This document shows positions 28,268-38,508 of a stretch of DNA of 64,000 nt, one piece after another. The stretch is from the NCBI RefSeq assembly GCF_004118635.1, contig NZ_SDGU01000022.1:22319-86318 (forward strand), written 5' to 3'. Every line of letters begins with the position of its first letter. The stretch's first letter is position 1. The notes under the pieces were generated by a model. That model was not told the DNA's origin. It was given only the letters and a program-made list of their open reading frames with translations, and did not search any database. The translations under genes were made by a program, and so were the position numbers. The DNA is from Chlorobaculum sp. 24CR (lineage in GTDB: Bacteria > Bacteroidota > Chlorobiia > Chlorobiales > Chlorobiaceae).

Positions 28268-28894
28268 ATGGAATTAAAAGTACTCAATATACAAGGGTCG
28301 GAAACCGGTGAAGTGGTGACGCTGAACGATGATATTTTCGCCGTTGAAGTTTCTGAACATGCCATGTACCTGGATGTGAAGGCAATTCTTGCCAATCGCC
28401 GCCAGGGCACCCATAAAGCAAAGACCCGCGCTGAAGTTCGCGGCGGCGGCAGGAAGCCGTTCCGCCAGAAAGGCACCGGCAACGCCCGCCAGGGATCTAC
28501 CCGTTCGGGAACAATGGTTGGCGGTGGCACGATCTTTGGTCCCGTGCCGCGGACCTACGAGCAGAAGGTCAACCGCAAGGTCAAGCAGCTTGCCCGCCGT
28601 TCGGCGCTGAGCGCCAAGGCTGCGGCAGGCCAGATCGTCGTCGTCGAGGATTTCAGCCTCGACGCGATCAAGACCCGTCCGGTTGCCGACATGCTCAAGA
28701 GTCTCGGCCTCGGCGAAAAGAAGACCCTGCTCATGATGCCGTTCCACGACAACGTGGTGAGCACCTCCGGCAGGAACATCCAGAAGCTGAACGTCAAGGT
28801 CGCCGATCAGGCTTCGACCTACGATATTCTCAACAGCCAGGCCGTGCTTTTCCAGAAGGCCGCCCTGCAGAAAATAGAAGAAACATTAGGGTAA
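28268..28894 (+). CDS. rplD: 50S ribosomal protein L4
   Basis: A protein of 208 residues from ATG 28268 (MELKVLNIQG); four extra upstream codons are open. The tunnel loop KAKTRAEVRGGGRKPFRQKG (part) and GNARQGSTRSG are intact. In E. coli L4 represses its own operon; no matching leader structure was identified here. Confidence 0.97.
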   Translation: MELKVLNIQGSETGEVVTLNDDIFAVEVSEHAMYLDVKAILANRRQGTHKAKTRAEVRGGGRKPFRQKGTGNARQGSTRSGTMVGGGTIFGPVPRTYEQKVNRKVKQLARRSALSAKAAAGQIVVVEDFSLDAIKTRPVADMLKSLGLGEKKTLLMMPFHDNVVSTSGRNIQKLNVKVADQASTYDILNSQAVLFQKAALQKIEETLG

Positions 28895-28927
28895 TTACCG
28901 TTTGCCAGTAAAAAGGAGAAGATTGCA

Positions 28928-29239
28928 ATGAAAAACCCGTTGTTGCGGCCGTGGCTGACCGAAAAGAGCACCAAACTCACCGAGCAGAAAGGCCAGTACG
29001 TGTTCCAGGTCAAGAAGGATGCCGATAAAACCGATATCAAAAAAGCGGTCGAAGAGAAGTTTGGTGTCGATGTCGTATCTATCCGCACCATCAACTGCCT
29101 TGGCAAGTCGAAGCGTCAGCACACCCGCAAGGGACTCATCGCCGGAAAGAAGAACGACTGGAAGAAAGCGGTCGTGACCCTCGGCGAAGGCCAGGCGATT
29201 GATTACTATGCCAAGCCGGCCGAAAAGAGCGAGAAATAA
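28928..29239 (+). CDS. rplW: 50S ribosomal protein L23
   Basis: A protein of 103 residues: [20 protein letters not shown] at the N-terminus and [16 protein letters not shown] in the middle match L23. It lies at the tunnel exit and docks trigger factor and SRP. Confidence 0.97.
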   Translation: MKNPLLRPWLTEKSTKLTEQKGQYVFQVKKDADKTDIKKAVEEKFGVDVVSIRTINCLGKSKRQHTRKGLIAGKKNDWKKAVVTLGEGQAIDYYAKPAEKSEK

Positions 29240-29268
29240 GATTAACAACCGGATAGATAAACAGTACG

Positions 29269-30108
29269 ATGGCAGTCAGGAAATTAGCTCCGAACACTCC
29301 GGGCACAAGGTTCGCTTCATACGCAAGTTTCGAGGAGATCACCAAGAGTGAGCCGGAAAAAAGTCTTCTCGTGCCGCTCAAGAAAAGCGGTGGCCGCAAC
29401 ACCAACGGTCGGATCACCTCCCGCCACATGGGCGGCGGTCACAAGCGGTTCTACCGAATCATCGATTTCAAGCGCAACAAGGACAATGTTCCCGCCAAGG
29501 TCGCGGCAATCGAATATGATCCGAACCGTTCGTCGAGGATTGCACTTCTTCATTATGTTGACGGAGAAAAACGTTATATTCTCGCTCCCAAAAATCTGAA
29601 GGTCGGCGACCGCATCGAAAGCGGCGAAAAGGTGGACATCAGGGTGGGCAATACTATGCCGCTGAAGAACATCCCGATCGGTTCCGATGTGCACAATATC
29701 GAGCTGAAAGCCGGAAAAGGCGGTCAGATGGCAAGGTCAGCCGGCGCATACGCCGTGCTTGCCGCTCGCGAAGGCAACTACGCAACCCTGAAGATGCCGT
29801 CTGGCGAAATCAGGAAAGTTCGCATCGAGTGCCGCGCGACCATCGGTGTTATCGGCAATGCAGAGCACGAAAACATCAGTCTCGGCAAAGCAGGACGCAG
29901 CCGCTGGCTCGGCATCCGTCCCCAGACCCGCGGTATGGCAATGAACCCGGTCGATCACCCGATGGGCGGTGGTGAAGGCAAGTCCAAGTCGGGCGGTGGC
30001 CGCAAGCATCCGAAGTCGCCATGGGGTCAGCTTGCAAAAGGTCTGAAGACCAGAAACAAGAAAAAAGCCTCGACGAAGCTGATCGTTCGCGGCAGGAAAG
30101 CCAAGTAA
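29269..30108 (+). CDS. rplB: 50S ribosomal protein L2
   Basis: A protein of 279 residues. [20 protein letters not shown] and the C-terminal [19 protein letters not shown], with its conserved His near the peptidyl transferase centre, identify it. Standard length. Confidence 0.98.
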   Translation: MAVRKLAPNTPGTRFASYASFEEITKSEPEKSLLVPLKKSGGRNTNGRITSRHMGGGHKRFYRIIDFKRNKDNVPAKVAAIEYDPNRSSRIALLHYVDGEKRYILAPKNLKVGDRIESGEKVDIRVGNTMPLKNIPIGSDVHNIELKAGKGGQMARSAGAYAVLAAREGNYATLKMPSGEIRKVRIECRATIGVIGNAEHENISLGKAGRSRWLGIRPQTRGMAMNPVDHPMGGGEGKSKSGGGRKHPKSPWGQLAKGLKTRNKKKASTKLIVRGRKAK

Positions 30109-30141
30109 CAAAGCGGAAACAAACAACAAGCAGAGAGAATT

Positions 30142-30438
30142 ATGCCAAGATCACTGAAAAAGGGGCCGTTCATCGACTTCAAGCTGGAAAAGCGGATCCT
30201 TGATATGAACAGCAATGGTGAGAAGAAGGTGGTAAAGACCTGGTCGAGAAGCTCGATGATCTCTCCTGATTTTGTCGGTCACACCGTGGCGGTTCATAAC
30301 GGCAAGAATCATGTGCCGGTTTACGTCAGCGAAAACATGGTAGGTCACAAACTTGGCGAATTCGCTCCGACCAGGTTGTTCCGCGGTCATGCGGGCGGCA
30401 AGGCAGAAAAGGGCGGATCGGCACCCAGGAAAAAGTAA
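30142..30438 (+). CDS. rpsS: 30S ribosomal protein S19
   Basis: A protein of 98 residues: [19 protein letters not shown] at the start and [20 protein letters not shown] later are the S19 signatures. It is part of the 30S head beside S13. Confidence 0.98.
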   Translation: MPRSLKKGPFIDFKLEKRILDMNSNGEKKVVKTWSRSSMISPDFVGHTVAVHNGKNHVPVYVSENMVGHKLGEFAPTRLFRGHAGGKAEKGGSAPRKK

Positions 30439-30468
30439 ACTGAATCAAGCGGAAAGGTAAGAGATATC

Positions 30469-30828
30469 ATGCAAGCTAAAGCAATTTTACGGCATACACC
30501 GACGTCGCCTCGCAAAATGCGGCTCGTGGCCGGCCTTGTTCGTGGCAAGCAGGTCGATCAGGCGAAGGCCATCCTGCACAACTCCACCAAAAGTGCTTCC
30601 CGTAACGTGATGGTTACGCTCAAATCGGCTGTCGCGAACTGGTCGCAGCTCAATCCCGATGACCGGGTTGGCGATAACGAGCTGTTCGTCAAGGCGGTTT
30701 TCGTCGATGAAGGTCCTTCGCTCAAAAGGCTCCTTCCGGCTCCGATGGGCCGCGCCTACAGGATCCGCAAGCGTTCGAATCACCTGACCATCGTCGTGGA
30801 CAAGGTTGATAACAAGGTAACCAAATAA
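30469..30828 (+). CDS. rplV: 50S ribosomal protein L22
   Basis: A protein of 119 residues. [20 protein letters not shown] and the hairpin end [17 protein letters not shown] match L22, which lines the exit tunnel. The erythromycin-related loop ([15 protein letters not shown]) is normal. Confidence 0.98.
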   Translation: MQAKAILRHTPTSPRKMRLVAGLVRGKQVDQAKAILHNSTKSASRNVMVTLKSAVANWSQLNPDDRVGDNELFVKAVFVDEGPSLKRLLPAPMGRAYRIRKRSNHLTIVVDKVDNKVTK

Positions 30829-30842
30829 ACAAGGAGATAGCA

Positions 30843-31607
30843 TTGGGTCAGAAAGTAAATCCAACCGGATTCAGACTGGGAATCATCAAGGACTGGACTT
30901 CCCGCTGGTATGACGACGGACCGGTTATCGCCGAAAAGATCAAGCAGGATCAGGTTATCCGCAACTATGTTCAGGCGAGGCTGAAGAAAGAGAAGGCCGG
31001 TATTGCGAAAATTGTTATCGAGCGCACGACCAAGCATATCAAGATCAATATCTATTCCGCTCGTCCGGGCGCTGTCGTTGGCCGCAAGGGTGAAGAGATC
31101 AACAACCTTTCCCAAGAGCTGACCCGCATCACCGGCAAAGATGTCAAAATTGACGTCGTCGAGGTCATCAAGCCGGAAATCGAAGCGCAGCTGATCGGCG
31201 AGAATATCGCTTACCAGCTCGAAAACCGCGTCTCTTTCCGTCGCGCCATGAAGATGGCGATCCAGCAGGCCATGAGGGCCGGCGCCGAGGGCGTCAGGAT
31301 TCGTTGCGCGGGCCGTCTCGGCGGCGCTGAAATCGCCCGCTCCGAGCAGTACAAAGAGGGCAAGATTCCGCTTCATACGATTCGCGCCAACGTCGATTAC
31401 GCCAGTGTGACCGCGCACACCATCGCCGGAGCTATCGGCATCAAGGTTTGGGTCTATAAAGGCGAGGTGCTTGTTCAGAGGCTCGACGCTATCGAAGAGG
31501 AAGAGATGAAGAAAATGCAGGAGCGCCGCAGTGACAGCCGTGGACGCGGACGCGGAGATAGCCGTGGATCGAAACGCCGTCGCCGTCCTGCTGCCAAGAA
31601 GGCCTGA
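30843..31607 (+). CDS. rpsC: 30S ribosomal protein S3
   Basis: A protein of 254 residues with a TTG start at 30843, fixed by the invariant [14 protein letters not shown]-terminus and the AAGGAGAT ribosome site. The KH domain reads [15 protein letters not shown]. The C-terminal tail beyond residue 215 is an unusual Arg/Ser/Gly-rich stretch ([20 protein letters not shown]) that makes it longer than E. coli S3. Confidence 0.97.
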   Translation: MGQKVNPTGFRLGIIKDWTSRWYDDGPVIAEKIKQDQVIRNYVQARLKKEKAGIAKIVIERTTKHIKINIYSARPGAVVGRKGEEINNLSQELTRITGKDVKIDVVEVIKPEIEAQLIGENIAYQLENRVSFRRAMKMAIQQAMRAGAEGVRIRCAGRLGGAEIARSEQYKEGKIPLHTIRANVDYASVTAHTIAGAIGIKVWVYKGEVLVQRLDAIEEEEMKKMQERRSDSRGRGRGDSRGSKRRRRPAAKKA

Positions 31608-31655
31608 TCGTACACAAGTACCATATAATTTGAAACTGAGAATGGAGTTGCCGGT

Positions 31656-32075
31656 ATGTTAATGCCAAAGAGGGTTCAATACAGAAAGACGCAGCGTGGC
31701 CGAATGAAGGGTAACGCCCAGCGTGGTACGGCGGTGACGTTTGGCTCCTTCGGCCTGAAAGCTCTTGAGCCGGCATGGATCACCAGCCGTCAGATCGAAG
31801 CCGCTCGTGTCGCCATGAACCGTTATATGAAGAGGGACGGAAAAATCTGGATCAGGATTTTCCCTGACAAGCCAGTGTCAAAGAAGCCCGCCGAAACCCG
31901 CATGGGTTCCGGTAAAGGTTCGCCGGAGTTCTGGGTTGCCGTCGTCAAGCCGGGGCGCATCATGTTCGAGGCCGATGGCGTGCCGCGTGAAGTCGCCACC
32001 GAGGCATTCAGGCTTGCCGCCAAGAAACTGCCGATCAAGACCAAGTTCATCGTCAGGCCAGATTACGAAGGATAA
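31656..32075 (+). CDS. rplP: 50S ribosomal protein L16
   Basis: A protein of 139 residues starting [37 protein letters not shown] holds the conserved arginine region near the A-site tRNA. Standard length. Confidence 0.98.
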   Translation: MLMPKRVQYRKTQRGRMKGNAQRGTAVTFGSFGLKALEPAWITSRQIEAARVAMNRYMKRDGKIWIRIFPDKPVSKKPAETRMGSGKGSPEFWVAVVKPGRIMFEADGVPREVATEAFRLAAKKLPIKTKFIVRPDYEG

Positions 32076-32105
32076 CGAGCAATCTAACCGTCAGGGAAGC
32101 CAATA

Positions 32106-32312
32106 ATGAAAAACTACGAAATAGCGGCCATGGACAAAAAAGAGCTCCTCGTCAAGATCGAAGAGCTCGAAAACAGGCTGGCCGACATCAACTTTTACCA
32201 GGCAATTGAACCGCCGCAGAACCCGATGGTGTTCCGTAACTCAAGGCGGGATATCGCCCGGATGAAAACCAGGCTCACCCAGATCGACCATCAGGAAACA
32301 AGCAACGCCTGA
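32106..32312 (+). CDS. rpmC: 50S ribosomal protein L29
   Basis: A protein of 68 residues made of two helices, MDKKELLVKIEELENRLADI and NSRRDIARMKTRLTQIDHQE; the second is the 'RxxIARxxT' signature. It sits at the tunnel exit beside L23. Confidence 0.95.
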   Translation: MKNYEIAAMDKKELLVKIEELENRLADINFYQAIEPPQNPMVFRNSRRDIARMKTRLTQIDHQETSNA

Positions 32313-32377
32313 GTAGCAGAGCGTCGGTACGGGGTGCGTCAGTAAACAATAAACGGTTTCAACAGGAAGAATAACAA

Positions 32378-32662
32378 ATGGACAACGCAGCAATGTCAAG
32401 TGGAGCTGAAACGAGGGGCAGAAAGAAGAGCTGGTTGGGCAAGGTTGTAAGCGACAGCATGGATAAAGGCATCGTCGTTGCCGTCGAGCGCAGGGTTCAG
32501 CATCCGGTCTATAAGAAGTACTTCAAGAAGACTACGCGACTGATGGCTCATGACGAGAACAACGAGGCTGGCATCGGCGATCTGGTGAAGATCACCGAGT
32601 GCAGGCCGCTCAGCAAAAACAAGAGCTGTCGGCTTGTTGAAATCGTCGAAAAGGCCAAGTAA
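32378..32662 (+). CDS. rpsQ: 30S ribosomal protein S17
   Basis: A protein of 94 residues. [20 protein letters not shown] and the [19 protein letters not shown] segment match S17 (consensus KxxxxHDE). The first ~15 residues are an extra polar extension; ATG 32393 is an alternative start. Confidence 0.96.
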   Translation: MDNAAMSSGAETRGRKKSWLGKVVSDSMDKGIVVAVERRVQHPVYKKYFKKTTRLMAHDENNEAGIGDLVKITECRPLSKNKSCRLVEIVEKAK

Positions 32663-32697
32663 CGGATTTACTATCATTTAACAGGGGTTAAAGCAGG

Positions 32698-33066
32698 ATG
32701 ATCCAGAAAGAGACAAATCTGGTTGTCGCCGATAACAGCGGAGCAAAAAAAGTACGGTGTATTCATGTTTTCGGCGGTACCGGCAGGCGCTATGCCGCGC
32801 TTGGTGACCAGATCATGGTATCGGTCAAGGCTGCGGTTCCTGGCGGCGTCGTCAAGAAAAAAGATGTTTGCAAGGCCGTTGTGGTCAGGTGCGTCAAGGA
32901 GCAGAAAAGAAAAGATGGCTCCTACATCAGGTTCGACGAAAACGCCGTCGTTCTGCTCAACGCGCAGGGCGAGCCGAGAGGCACCCGTATTTTCGGGCCG
33001 GTCGCACGCGAGCTTCGCGACAAAAGATATATGAAGATCGTTTCACTGGCTCCAGAGGTTCTCTGA
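32698..33066 (+). CDS. rplN: 50S ribosomal protein L14
   Basis: A protein of 122 residues starting [20 protein letters not shown] with [19 protein letters not shown] near the end, both L14 signatures. It forms an intersubunit bridge. The gene is followed directly by a tRNA rather than by rplX. Confidence 0.98.
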   Translation: MIQKETNLVVADNSGAKKVRCIHVFGGTGRRYAALGDQIMVSVKAAVPGGVVKKKDVCKAVVVRCVKEQKRKDGSYIRFDENAVVLLNAQGEPRGTRIFGPVARELRDKRYMKIVSLAPEVL

Positions 33067-33078
33067 GAGCGCCGATCA

Positions 33079-33151
33079 GCGGGAGTAACTCAGCTGGTAG
33101 AGTCACAGCCTTCCAAGCTGTTGGTCGCGGGTTCGAGTCCCGTCTCCCGCT
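33079..33151 (+). tRNA. tRNA-Gly (UCC) embedded in the spc operon
   Basis: A 73-base cloverleaf. The acceptor GCGGGAG pairs with CTCCCGC (33144-33150), with discriminator T. The D-stem is ACTC/GAGT, the anticodon loop CTTCCAA is closed by ACAGC/GCTGT, and the T-arm contains GGTTCGAGTCC. It lies 12 bases after the rplN stop and 32 bases before rplX, in the same direction, so it is likely processed out of the ribosomal mRNA. Confidence 0.96.
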
Positions 33152-33183
33152 CGGATTCATGAAAAATATCACACAGGTCAGCC

Positions 33184-33426
33184 ATGAAAACAGGTATTAA
33201 AAAGGTCAAGCTTCACGTCAGGAAAAATGATGAAGTTACCGTCATAGCCGGTAACGACAAGGGAAAGTCAGGCAAGGTACTGAGAGTTTTCCCTCAGAAA
33301 GGCCGCGTCATTGTCGAAGGCGTCAACATACGGAAGCGCCATATGCGCCCGACCCAGGGTGTGCCCCAGGGTTCGATTATCGAGCGAGAGTTTCCGATTC
33401 ATGCCTCGAACGTCAAGAAGAGCTGA
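33184..33426 (+). CDS. rplX: 50S ribosomal protein L24
   Basis: A protein of 80 residues with a KOW motif ([20 protein letters not shown]) and [11 protein letters not shown]. It is somewhat shorter than the ~100-residue E. coli form. It is an early 23S assembly protein. Confidence 0.97.
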   Translation: MKTGIKKVKLHVRKNDEVTVIAGNDKGKSGKVLRVFPQKGRVIVEGVNIRKRHMRPTQGVPQGSIIEREFPIHASNVKKS

Positions 33427-33486
33427 CAGAGATTTCATTAAAAGGCAGGATGACCAAGACCATCCTGTGTAAAAGAGAAAGTAAAG

Positions 33487-34071
33487 ATGTCCAAAAAAGA
33501 GAGTGTAGAGCAGGAAGTCGCCATGCCTGCCCGCCTTGAGGTCTTCTACCGCGAGACCGTCGTTCCGAAACTCATGGAGCGATTCAAGTACAAGAGCATC
33601 ATGATGGTGCCCCGCCTTGAGAAGATTTCGGTGAACATTGGTGTCGGCGAAGCCGCCCAGGAGCCGAAACTGCTTGAAACCGCCATGCAGGAGCTTGGCC
33701 AGATCACCGGCCAGAGACCGCAGGTTCGCAAGGCAAAGAAAGCTATCTCCAACTTCAAGCTCCGCGAGGGTCAGGCCATCGGTTGCCGCGTTACCCTTCG
33801 CCGCAAGATCATGTTTGAATTCCTCGATCGCTTCGTCACGGTTGCCGTGCCGAGAATCCGCGACTTCCGCGGACTGAGCGATACGAGCTTCGATGGCCGC
33901 GGCAACTACAATGCCGGTATCCGCGAGCAGATCATTTTCCCGGAAATCGACATCGACAAGGTGCCGAGGATTAACGGAATGGACATCAGCTTCGTCACGT
34001 CGGCCAAAACGGATGAAGAGGCTCACGAGCTGCTCACCCTGCTTGGTATGCCGTTCAAGAAGAAGAATTAA
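33487..34071 (+). CDS. rplE: 50S ribosomal protein L5
   Basis: A protein of 194 residues. [19 protein letters not shown] and [20 protein letters not shown] match L5, with [20 protein letters not shown] later. It binds 5S rRNA. About 12 extra residues precede the usual start. Confidence 0.98.
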   Translation: MSKKESVEQEVAMPARLEVFYRETVVPKLMERFKYKSIMMVPRLEKISVNIGVGEAAQEPKLLETAMQELGQITGQRPQVRKAKKAISNFKLREGQAIGCRVTLRRKIMFEFLDRFVTVAVPRIRDFRGLSDTSFDGRGNYNAGIREQIIFPEIDIDKVPRINGMDISFVTSAKTDEEAHELLTLLGMPFKKKN

Positions 34072-34093
34072 TCACACAAAGCCCTGAACCAAG

Positions 34094-34363
34094 ATGGCAA
34101 GGAAAAGCATCATTGCACGCAACGAAAAGAGAAAAAAGCTCGTCGAAAAGTACGCGGCCAAACGTGAAGAGCTGTTAGCGGCAGGCGATTACGAAGCGCT
34201 TCGCAAGCTTCCCCGTGACAGCTCCGCCACCAGGGTGCGCAATCGTTGCGTTCTGACCGGACGAGGTCGAGGTAACTACGCGAAGTACGGTCTTTGCCGC
34301 CACATGTTCCGCAAACTGGCCCTCGAAGGAAAGCTTCCCGGTGTCAGAAAGGCGAGCTGGTAA
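34094..34363 (+). CDS. rpsN: 30S ribosomal protein S14
   Basis: A protein of 89 residues, the long, zinc-independent form: the CxxC pairs of the short form are absent. [20 protein letters not shown] and [18 protein letters not shown] are the C-terminal signatures. Confidence 0.97.
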   Translation: MARKSIIARNEKRKKLVEKYAAKREELLAAGDYEALRKLPRDSSATRVRNRCVLTGRGRGNYAKYGLCRHMFRKLALEGKLPGVRKASW

Positions 34364-34428
34364 GCACGCCTCCGCGGAGAACGATAGAAAGATGTCTGTT
34401 CATTTACGAACGTAACCAACTGTTAGCC

Positions 34429-34824
34429 ATGCCCGTAACGGATTCCATAGCCGATTTCATCACCCGGATCAGAAACGCCGGTAGCGCAAAAAACAAGACA
34501 ACTGATATTCCTTATACCCGAGTCAGGGAGAATCTCTCGAAGCTTCTTGTCGAAAAAGGATACATCAAGAACTACACGGTGATTTCCACCGAGCAGTTTC
34601 CCTTCATCCGCGTCGAGCTGAAATACATGCAGGATGGCCGTCACGCCATCAAGGAGATTTCAAGGGTCAGCAAACCCGGCCGCAGGGTCTATCAGGGCAA
34701 GGATATCAAGCGATACCTCGGCGGGCTTGGTCTGTTCATCCTTTCGACCTCGAAAGGCATCCTGACCGACAAGGAGGCGCGCGAGCAGAACGTCGGTGGC
34801 GAGGTGCTGTTCCGTATTTATTAA
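34429..34824 (+). CDS. rpsH: 30S ribosomal protein S8
   Basis: A protein of 131 residues from ATG 34429 ([18 protein letters not shown]); the frame is open much further back into rpsN, but the family starts here. [20 protein letters not shown] and a C-terminal GGEVLFRIY match. In E. coli S8 represses the spc operon. Confidence 0.97.
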   Translation: MPVTDSIADFITRIRNAGSAKNKTTDIPYTRVRENLSKLLVEKGYIKNYTVISTEQFPFIRVELKYMQDGRHAIKEISRVSKPGRRVYQGKDIKRYLGGLGLFILSTSKGILTDKEAREQNVGGEVLFRIY

Positions 34825-34853
34825 TTTCTTAAGCCAAAGAGCATCAGTTTACC

Positions 34854-35393
34854 ATGTCAAGAATAGGAAAAATGCCAATCAGCCTTGCTGAGCAGGCTAA
34901 GGTCGAGGTCAGGGACAATATGATCAATGTAACCGGCCCGAAGGGAGCGCTCTGCCAGGCTCTGGTCGATGAGGTTACCATTTCGATTGCCGATGGCGCC
35001 GTGACCGTCCAGCGCAAGGACGACAGCAAGCGCGCGCGGGCCATGCACGGCTTGTACCGGATGCTGGTCAGCAACATGGTCGAGGGCGTCACCAAAGGGT
35101 TCACCCGCAAGCTCGAAATGTCCGGTGTCGGTTACCGCGCTGAACTCAAGGGCGAGATGCTGGCGCTGACCCTCGGATACTCGCACATGATCTACTTCCA
35201 GGCTCCCGCCGAGATCAAGATCGAGGTGCCCGATCCGACCACCGTTCTTGTCAGTGGTATCGACAAGGCTCTGGTAGGCCAGATCGCCGCCAAGATACGC
35301 TCCTTCAGGAAGCCTGAGCCGTATCGCGGCAAGGGTATCAAGTACGAAGGCGAAGTGATCCGCCGCAAGGAAGGCAAGGCTGCCGGCAAGTAA
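34854..35393 (+). CDS. rplF: 50S ribosomal protein L6
   Basis: A protein of 179 residues starting MSRIGKMPISLAEQAKV. The C-terminal signature KPEPYRGKGIKYEGEVIRRK (part) is intact. It sits near the factor-binding stalk base. Confidence 0.98.
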   Translation: MSRIGKMPISLAEQAKVEVRDNMINVTGPKGALCQALVDEVTISIADGAVTVQRKDDSKRARAMHGLYRMLVSNMVEGVTKGFTRKLEMSGVGYRAELKGEMLALTLGYSHMIYFQAPAEIKIEVPDPTTVLVSGIDKALVGQIAAKIRSFRKPEPYRGKGIKYEGEVIRRKEGKAAGK

Positions 35394-35452
35394 ACCACTG
35401 CGCCGCATGAGCCAAACAAGTCAGGTAAAAAACATTTATACGGTTAGAGATA

Positions 35453-35812
35453 ATGAGCCAAGTAGATAAAGCTGCCCGCAGGCAAAAAATCAAGGCACGC
35501 AGCAGGGCTGTCGTGCGTGGCACCCAGGAGAGGCCAAGACTGTGCGTGTTCAGGAGTCTTTCACAGATTTATGCGCAACTGATCGACGACGAGAGCGGCA
35601 AGACCATCGTGGCGGCATCGACCATGTCGAAGGAGAATGCCGGTCTCGGCGGCACCAAATCCGAGGTGAGCGCGGCAATCGGCAAGCAGATCGCCGAGAA
35701 GGCGCTTGCAAAGGGCATTTCCAGCGTCGTCTTCGACAGGAACGGATTCCGGTATCACGGTCGCATCAAGGCTCTGGCCGACGGCGCGCGTGAAGCAGGC
35801 CTGATCTTTTAA
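35453..35812 (+). CDS. rplR: 50S ribosomal protein L18
   Basis: A protein of 119 residues: [20 protein letters not shown] and [20 protein letters not shown] are L18 signatures. It binds 5S rRNA with L5. Confidence 0.98.
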   Translation: MSQVDKAARRQKIKARSRAVVRGTQERPRLCVFRSLSQIYAQLIDDESGKTIVAASTMSKENAGLGGTKSEVSAAIGKQIAEKALAKGISSVVFDRNGFRYHGRIKALADGAREAGLIF

Positions 35813-35833
35813 AACTTTTCAAAGCGAACGTAC

Positions 35834-36352
35834 ATGTCGAAAAAATCTGCCAGGAATATCAAGCCCGGTGAGTTGAATCTGAAAGAGAAGCTGGTGCACA
35901 TCAACAGGACCGCCAAGGTGGTCAAGGGTGGCAAGCGCTTCGGTTTCAACGCTATTGTTGTTGTCGGTGACAAGGATGGTCATGTTGGATACGGGCTCGG
36001 AAAAGCAAACGAAGTTCAGGACGCTATTGCCAAGGGCGTCGAGGATGGCAAAAAGAATGTCATCAAGGTGCCGATCGTGAAGGGAACCATCCCGCACCAG
36101 ATCGTCGCCAAATATGGCTCGGCCAAGGTGCTCATGAAGCCTGCGACTCCGGGTACCGGACTGATCGCCGGTGGAGCTGTCAGGGCCGTGCTCGAAATGG
36201 CTGGCGTACACGACATCCTCACCAAGTCTCTTGGCTCCTCGAATCCGCACAATGTGGTCAAGGCCGCCATCAGGGGACTTCAGAGCATCTCCGATGCCAA
36301 TGATGTCGCCGAGCGCCGCTCGAAGAGCCTGAAAGAGGTATTTGAAAGCTAA
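35834..36352 (+). CDS. rpsE: 30S ribosomal protein S5
   Basis: A protein of 172 residues. [20 protein letters not shown] (the dsRBD-like start), [20 protein letters not shown] and [20 protein letters not shown] match S5. It is involved in decoding accuracy. Confidence 0.98.
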   Translation: MSKKSARNIKPGELNLKEKLVHINRTAKVVKGGKRFGFNAIVVVGDKDGHVGYGLGKANEVQDAIAKGVEDGKKNVIKVPIVKGTIPHQIVAKYGSAKVLMKPATPGTGLIAGGAVRAVLEMAGVHDILTKSLGSSNPHNVVKAAIRGLQSISDANDVAERRSKSLKEVFES

Positions 36353-36371
36353 ACAGGAGAGAAAGGCGATC

Positions 36372-36557
36372 ATGAGCGAGAAAACGATAAAGGTTATCCA
36401 GGTGCGCAGCATCATTGGCGGCACCAAGAAGCAGAAAGACACGATCAAGGCTCTCGGTCTGGGAAGACCGAACCACAAGGTTGAACTGAAGGACAACGCC
36501 TGCACCAGAGGTCAGATTCGTGTCGTTCAGCACCTTGTCAAGGTTGAAGAGCTTTAA
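36372..36557 (+). CDS. rpmD: 50S ribosomal protein L30
   Basis: A protein of 61 residues from ATG 36372 (MSEKTIKVIQVRSIIGGTKK); the open frame extends ten codons upstream, overlapping rpsE. TIKALGLGRPNHKVELKDN is the family core. Confidence 0.96.
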   Translation: MSEKTIKVIQVRSIIGGTKKQKDTIKALGLGRPNHKVELKDNACTRGQIRVVQHLVKVEEL

Positions 36558-36591
36558 GAAGAATCAATAAAGACAGTCGGGAATCAAAGCA

Positions 36592-37149
36592 ATGGATTTA
36601 AGTTCACTCCGCCCTGCCAAAGGCGGCGCAGTCAAGGCAAGAAAACGGGTCGGTCGCGGCCCCGGTTCAGGCAACGGCACCACCGCAGGCAAGGGCAACA
36701 AAGGTCAGCAGGCCAGGAGCGGCTATCAGCGCCCGGTCATCGAGGGTGGTCAGATGCCGATCTACCGCAGGCTGCCGAAATTCGGTTTCACTCCGCCCAA
36801 CAGAAAGGCCGTGGCTTGCATCAACGTCGCCCAGATCCAGATGTGGGTCGAGAAGGGACTTATCGGCGAAGAGATCAGCGTGCTTGATCTGAAGCACCTG
36901 TGCAATGCCAGTAACCAGGAGTACTTCAAGGTGCTCGGTAACGGTGAGCTTGCTTCCGCTGTGACCATCACGGCGCACTTTTTCAGCAAGAGCGCCGAGG
37001 AGAAGATCACCAAAGCCGGCGGCAAGATCGTCAAGGCGTATCGCACCCTCGAAGAGGCGGCCAAAGTCAACGGCCTGCCGTTTGAAGATGCGCTCCTGAC
37101 CCCGAAAGTCAAAATTGTCAAGAAAACGAAGAAATCGGTCAAGTCTTGA
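36592..37149 (+). CDS. rplO: 50S ribosomal protein L15
   Basis: A protein of 185 residues, with the Gly-rich [20 protein letters not shown] and [20 protein letters not shown] signatures. It is longer than the ~145-residue E. coli protein because of a Lys-rich C-terminal extension. Confidence 0.97.
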   Translation: MDLSSLRPAKGGAVKARKRVGRGPGSGNGTTAGKGNKGQQARSGYQRPVIEGGQMPIYRRLPKFGFTPPNRKAVACINVAQIQMWVEKGLIGEEISVLDLKHLCNASNQEYFKVLGNGELASAVTITAHFFSKSAEEKITKAGGKIVKAYRTLEEAAKVNGLPFEDALLTPKVKIVKKTKKSVKS

Positions 37150-37167
37150 AAGAGGGAATGAGCTGCC

Positions 37168-38493
37168 ATGAAGCTTACTGAGAGTATCAGGAATATCAAT
37201 AAAATCCCGGAGTTAAGGCAGCGTATCCTGTATACCCTCCTGATTCTGTTCGTGTACAGGCTGGGATCGCACATCACCATTCCCGGAGTTGACGCCGCCG
37301 CCATAGCGAGCGCGACGACTTCTCACTCAAACGACCTGTTCGGTCTGTTCGACCTGTTTGTCGGAGGCGCGTTTGCTCGCGCCTCTATCTTTTCTCTCGG
37401 CATCATGCCCTACATCTCGGCATCGATCATCATCCAGTTGCTCGGAGCGGTCACGCCGTATGTGCAGAAGCTCCAGAAAGAGGGTGAGGAGGGACGCCAG
37501 AAGATCAACCAGTACACGCGGTACGGCACGATTCTTATCTCGCTGTTGCAGGCGTGGGGCGTGAGCGTCAACCTCTCCAGTCCATCGTCGTTCGGCAAGG
37601 TGGTTGTGCCTGATCCGGGCTTTCTCTTTACCATCACCGCCATCATCATTCTCACCGCCAGCACCGTGTTCGTCATGTGGCTCGGCGAGCTGATTACTGA
37701 GCGCGGCATCGGCAACGGCATATCGCTCATCATCATGATCGGTATTCTTGCAGCCTTCCCGGCTTCGCTGGTGGCTGAAATCCAGTCGGTTTCGTTCGGC
37801 AGCAAGAACTGGATTCTCGAAATCATCATTATGGCGCTGATGGCTGCCATCGTGGCTATCGTCGTGCTTCTGACTGTCGCCACCCGGCGAATTCCCGTGC
37901 AGCACGCCAAGCGCGTCGTCGGGCGCAAGGTTTACGGGGGCGGAACGCAGTACATCCCCATGAAGATCAACACGGCGGGCGTTATGCCGATCATCTTCGC
38001 CCAGTCGATCATGTTCCTGCCCAGCACTTTTCTTTCGTTCTTCCCCGAAAGCGAGGCGATGCAAAAGGTTGCCTCGGCGTTCGCCTACGACTCATGGTGG
38101 TATGCGGGGATTTTCGGACTGATGATTGTTTTCTTCACCTATTTCTATACCGCCATCGCCTTTAATCCAAAAGAGGTCGCTGACACGATGCGCCGTCAGG
38201 GCGGTTTCATTCCGGGCGTCCGTCCTGGCAAGAACACCGAGGAGTTCATCGACAACATCCTGACCCGGATCACGCTTCCGGGGGCTATCGCCCTTGCAGC
38301 AATCGCCGTTTTGCCGACATTCCTGACCAAGTTTGCCAACGTGACCCCAGGCTTCGCCCAATTCTTCGGCGGCACCAGTTTGCTCATTGTCGTCAGCGTC
38401 GGCCTCGATACGCTTCAGCAGGTCGAGAGCCACTTGATGACTCGTCATTACGACGGTTTCATGAAGACGGCCAAGGCGCGTGGTCGCCGATAA
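37168..38493 (+). CDS. secY: Protein translocase subunit SecY
   Basis: A protein of 441 residues with about ten membrane helices. VYRLGSHITIPGVD near the start, GIMPYISASIIIQLLG (the plug/TM2 region), GNGISLIIMIGILA and a C-terminal ...RHYDGFMKTAKARGRR tail match SecY. It forms the channel with SecE and SecG, which are not in this window. Confidence 0.97.
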   Translation: MKLTESIRNINKIPELRQRILYTLLILFVYRLGSHITIPGVDAAAIASATTSHSNDLFGLFDLFVGGAFARASIFSLGIMPYISASIIIQLLGAVTPYVQKLQKEGEEGRQKINQYTRYGTILISLLQAWGVSVNLSSPSSFGKVVVPDPGFLFTITAIIILTASTVFVMWLGELITERGIGNGISLIIMIGILAAFPASLVAEIQSVSFGSKNWILEIIIMALMAAIVAIVVLLTVATRRIPVQHAKRVVGRKVYGGGTQYIPMKINTAGVMPIIFAQSIMFLPSTFLSFFPESEAMQKVASAFAYDSWWYAGIFGLMIVFFTYFYTAIAFNPKEVADTMRRQGGFIPGVRPGKNTEEFIDNILTRITLPGAIALAAIAVLPTFLTKFANVTPGFAQFFGGTSLLIVVSVGLDTLQQVESHLMTRHYDGFMKTAKARGRR

Positions 38494-38508
38494 TAGAGGG
38501 GCCGGGAG

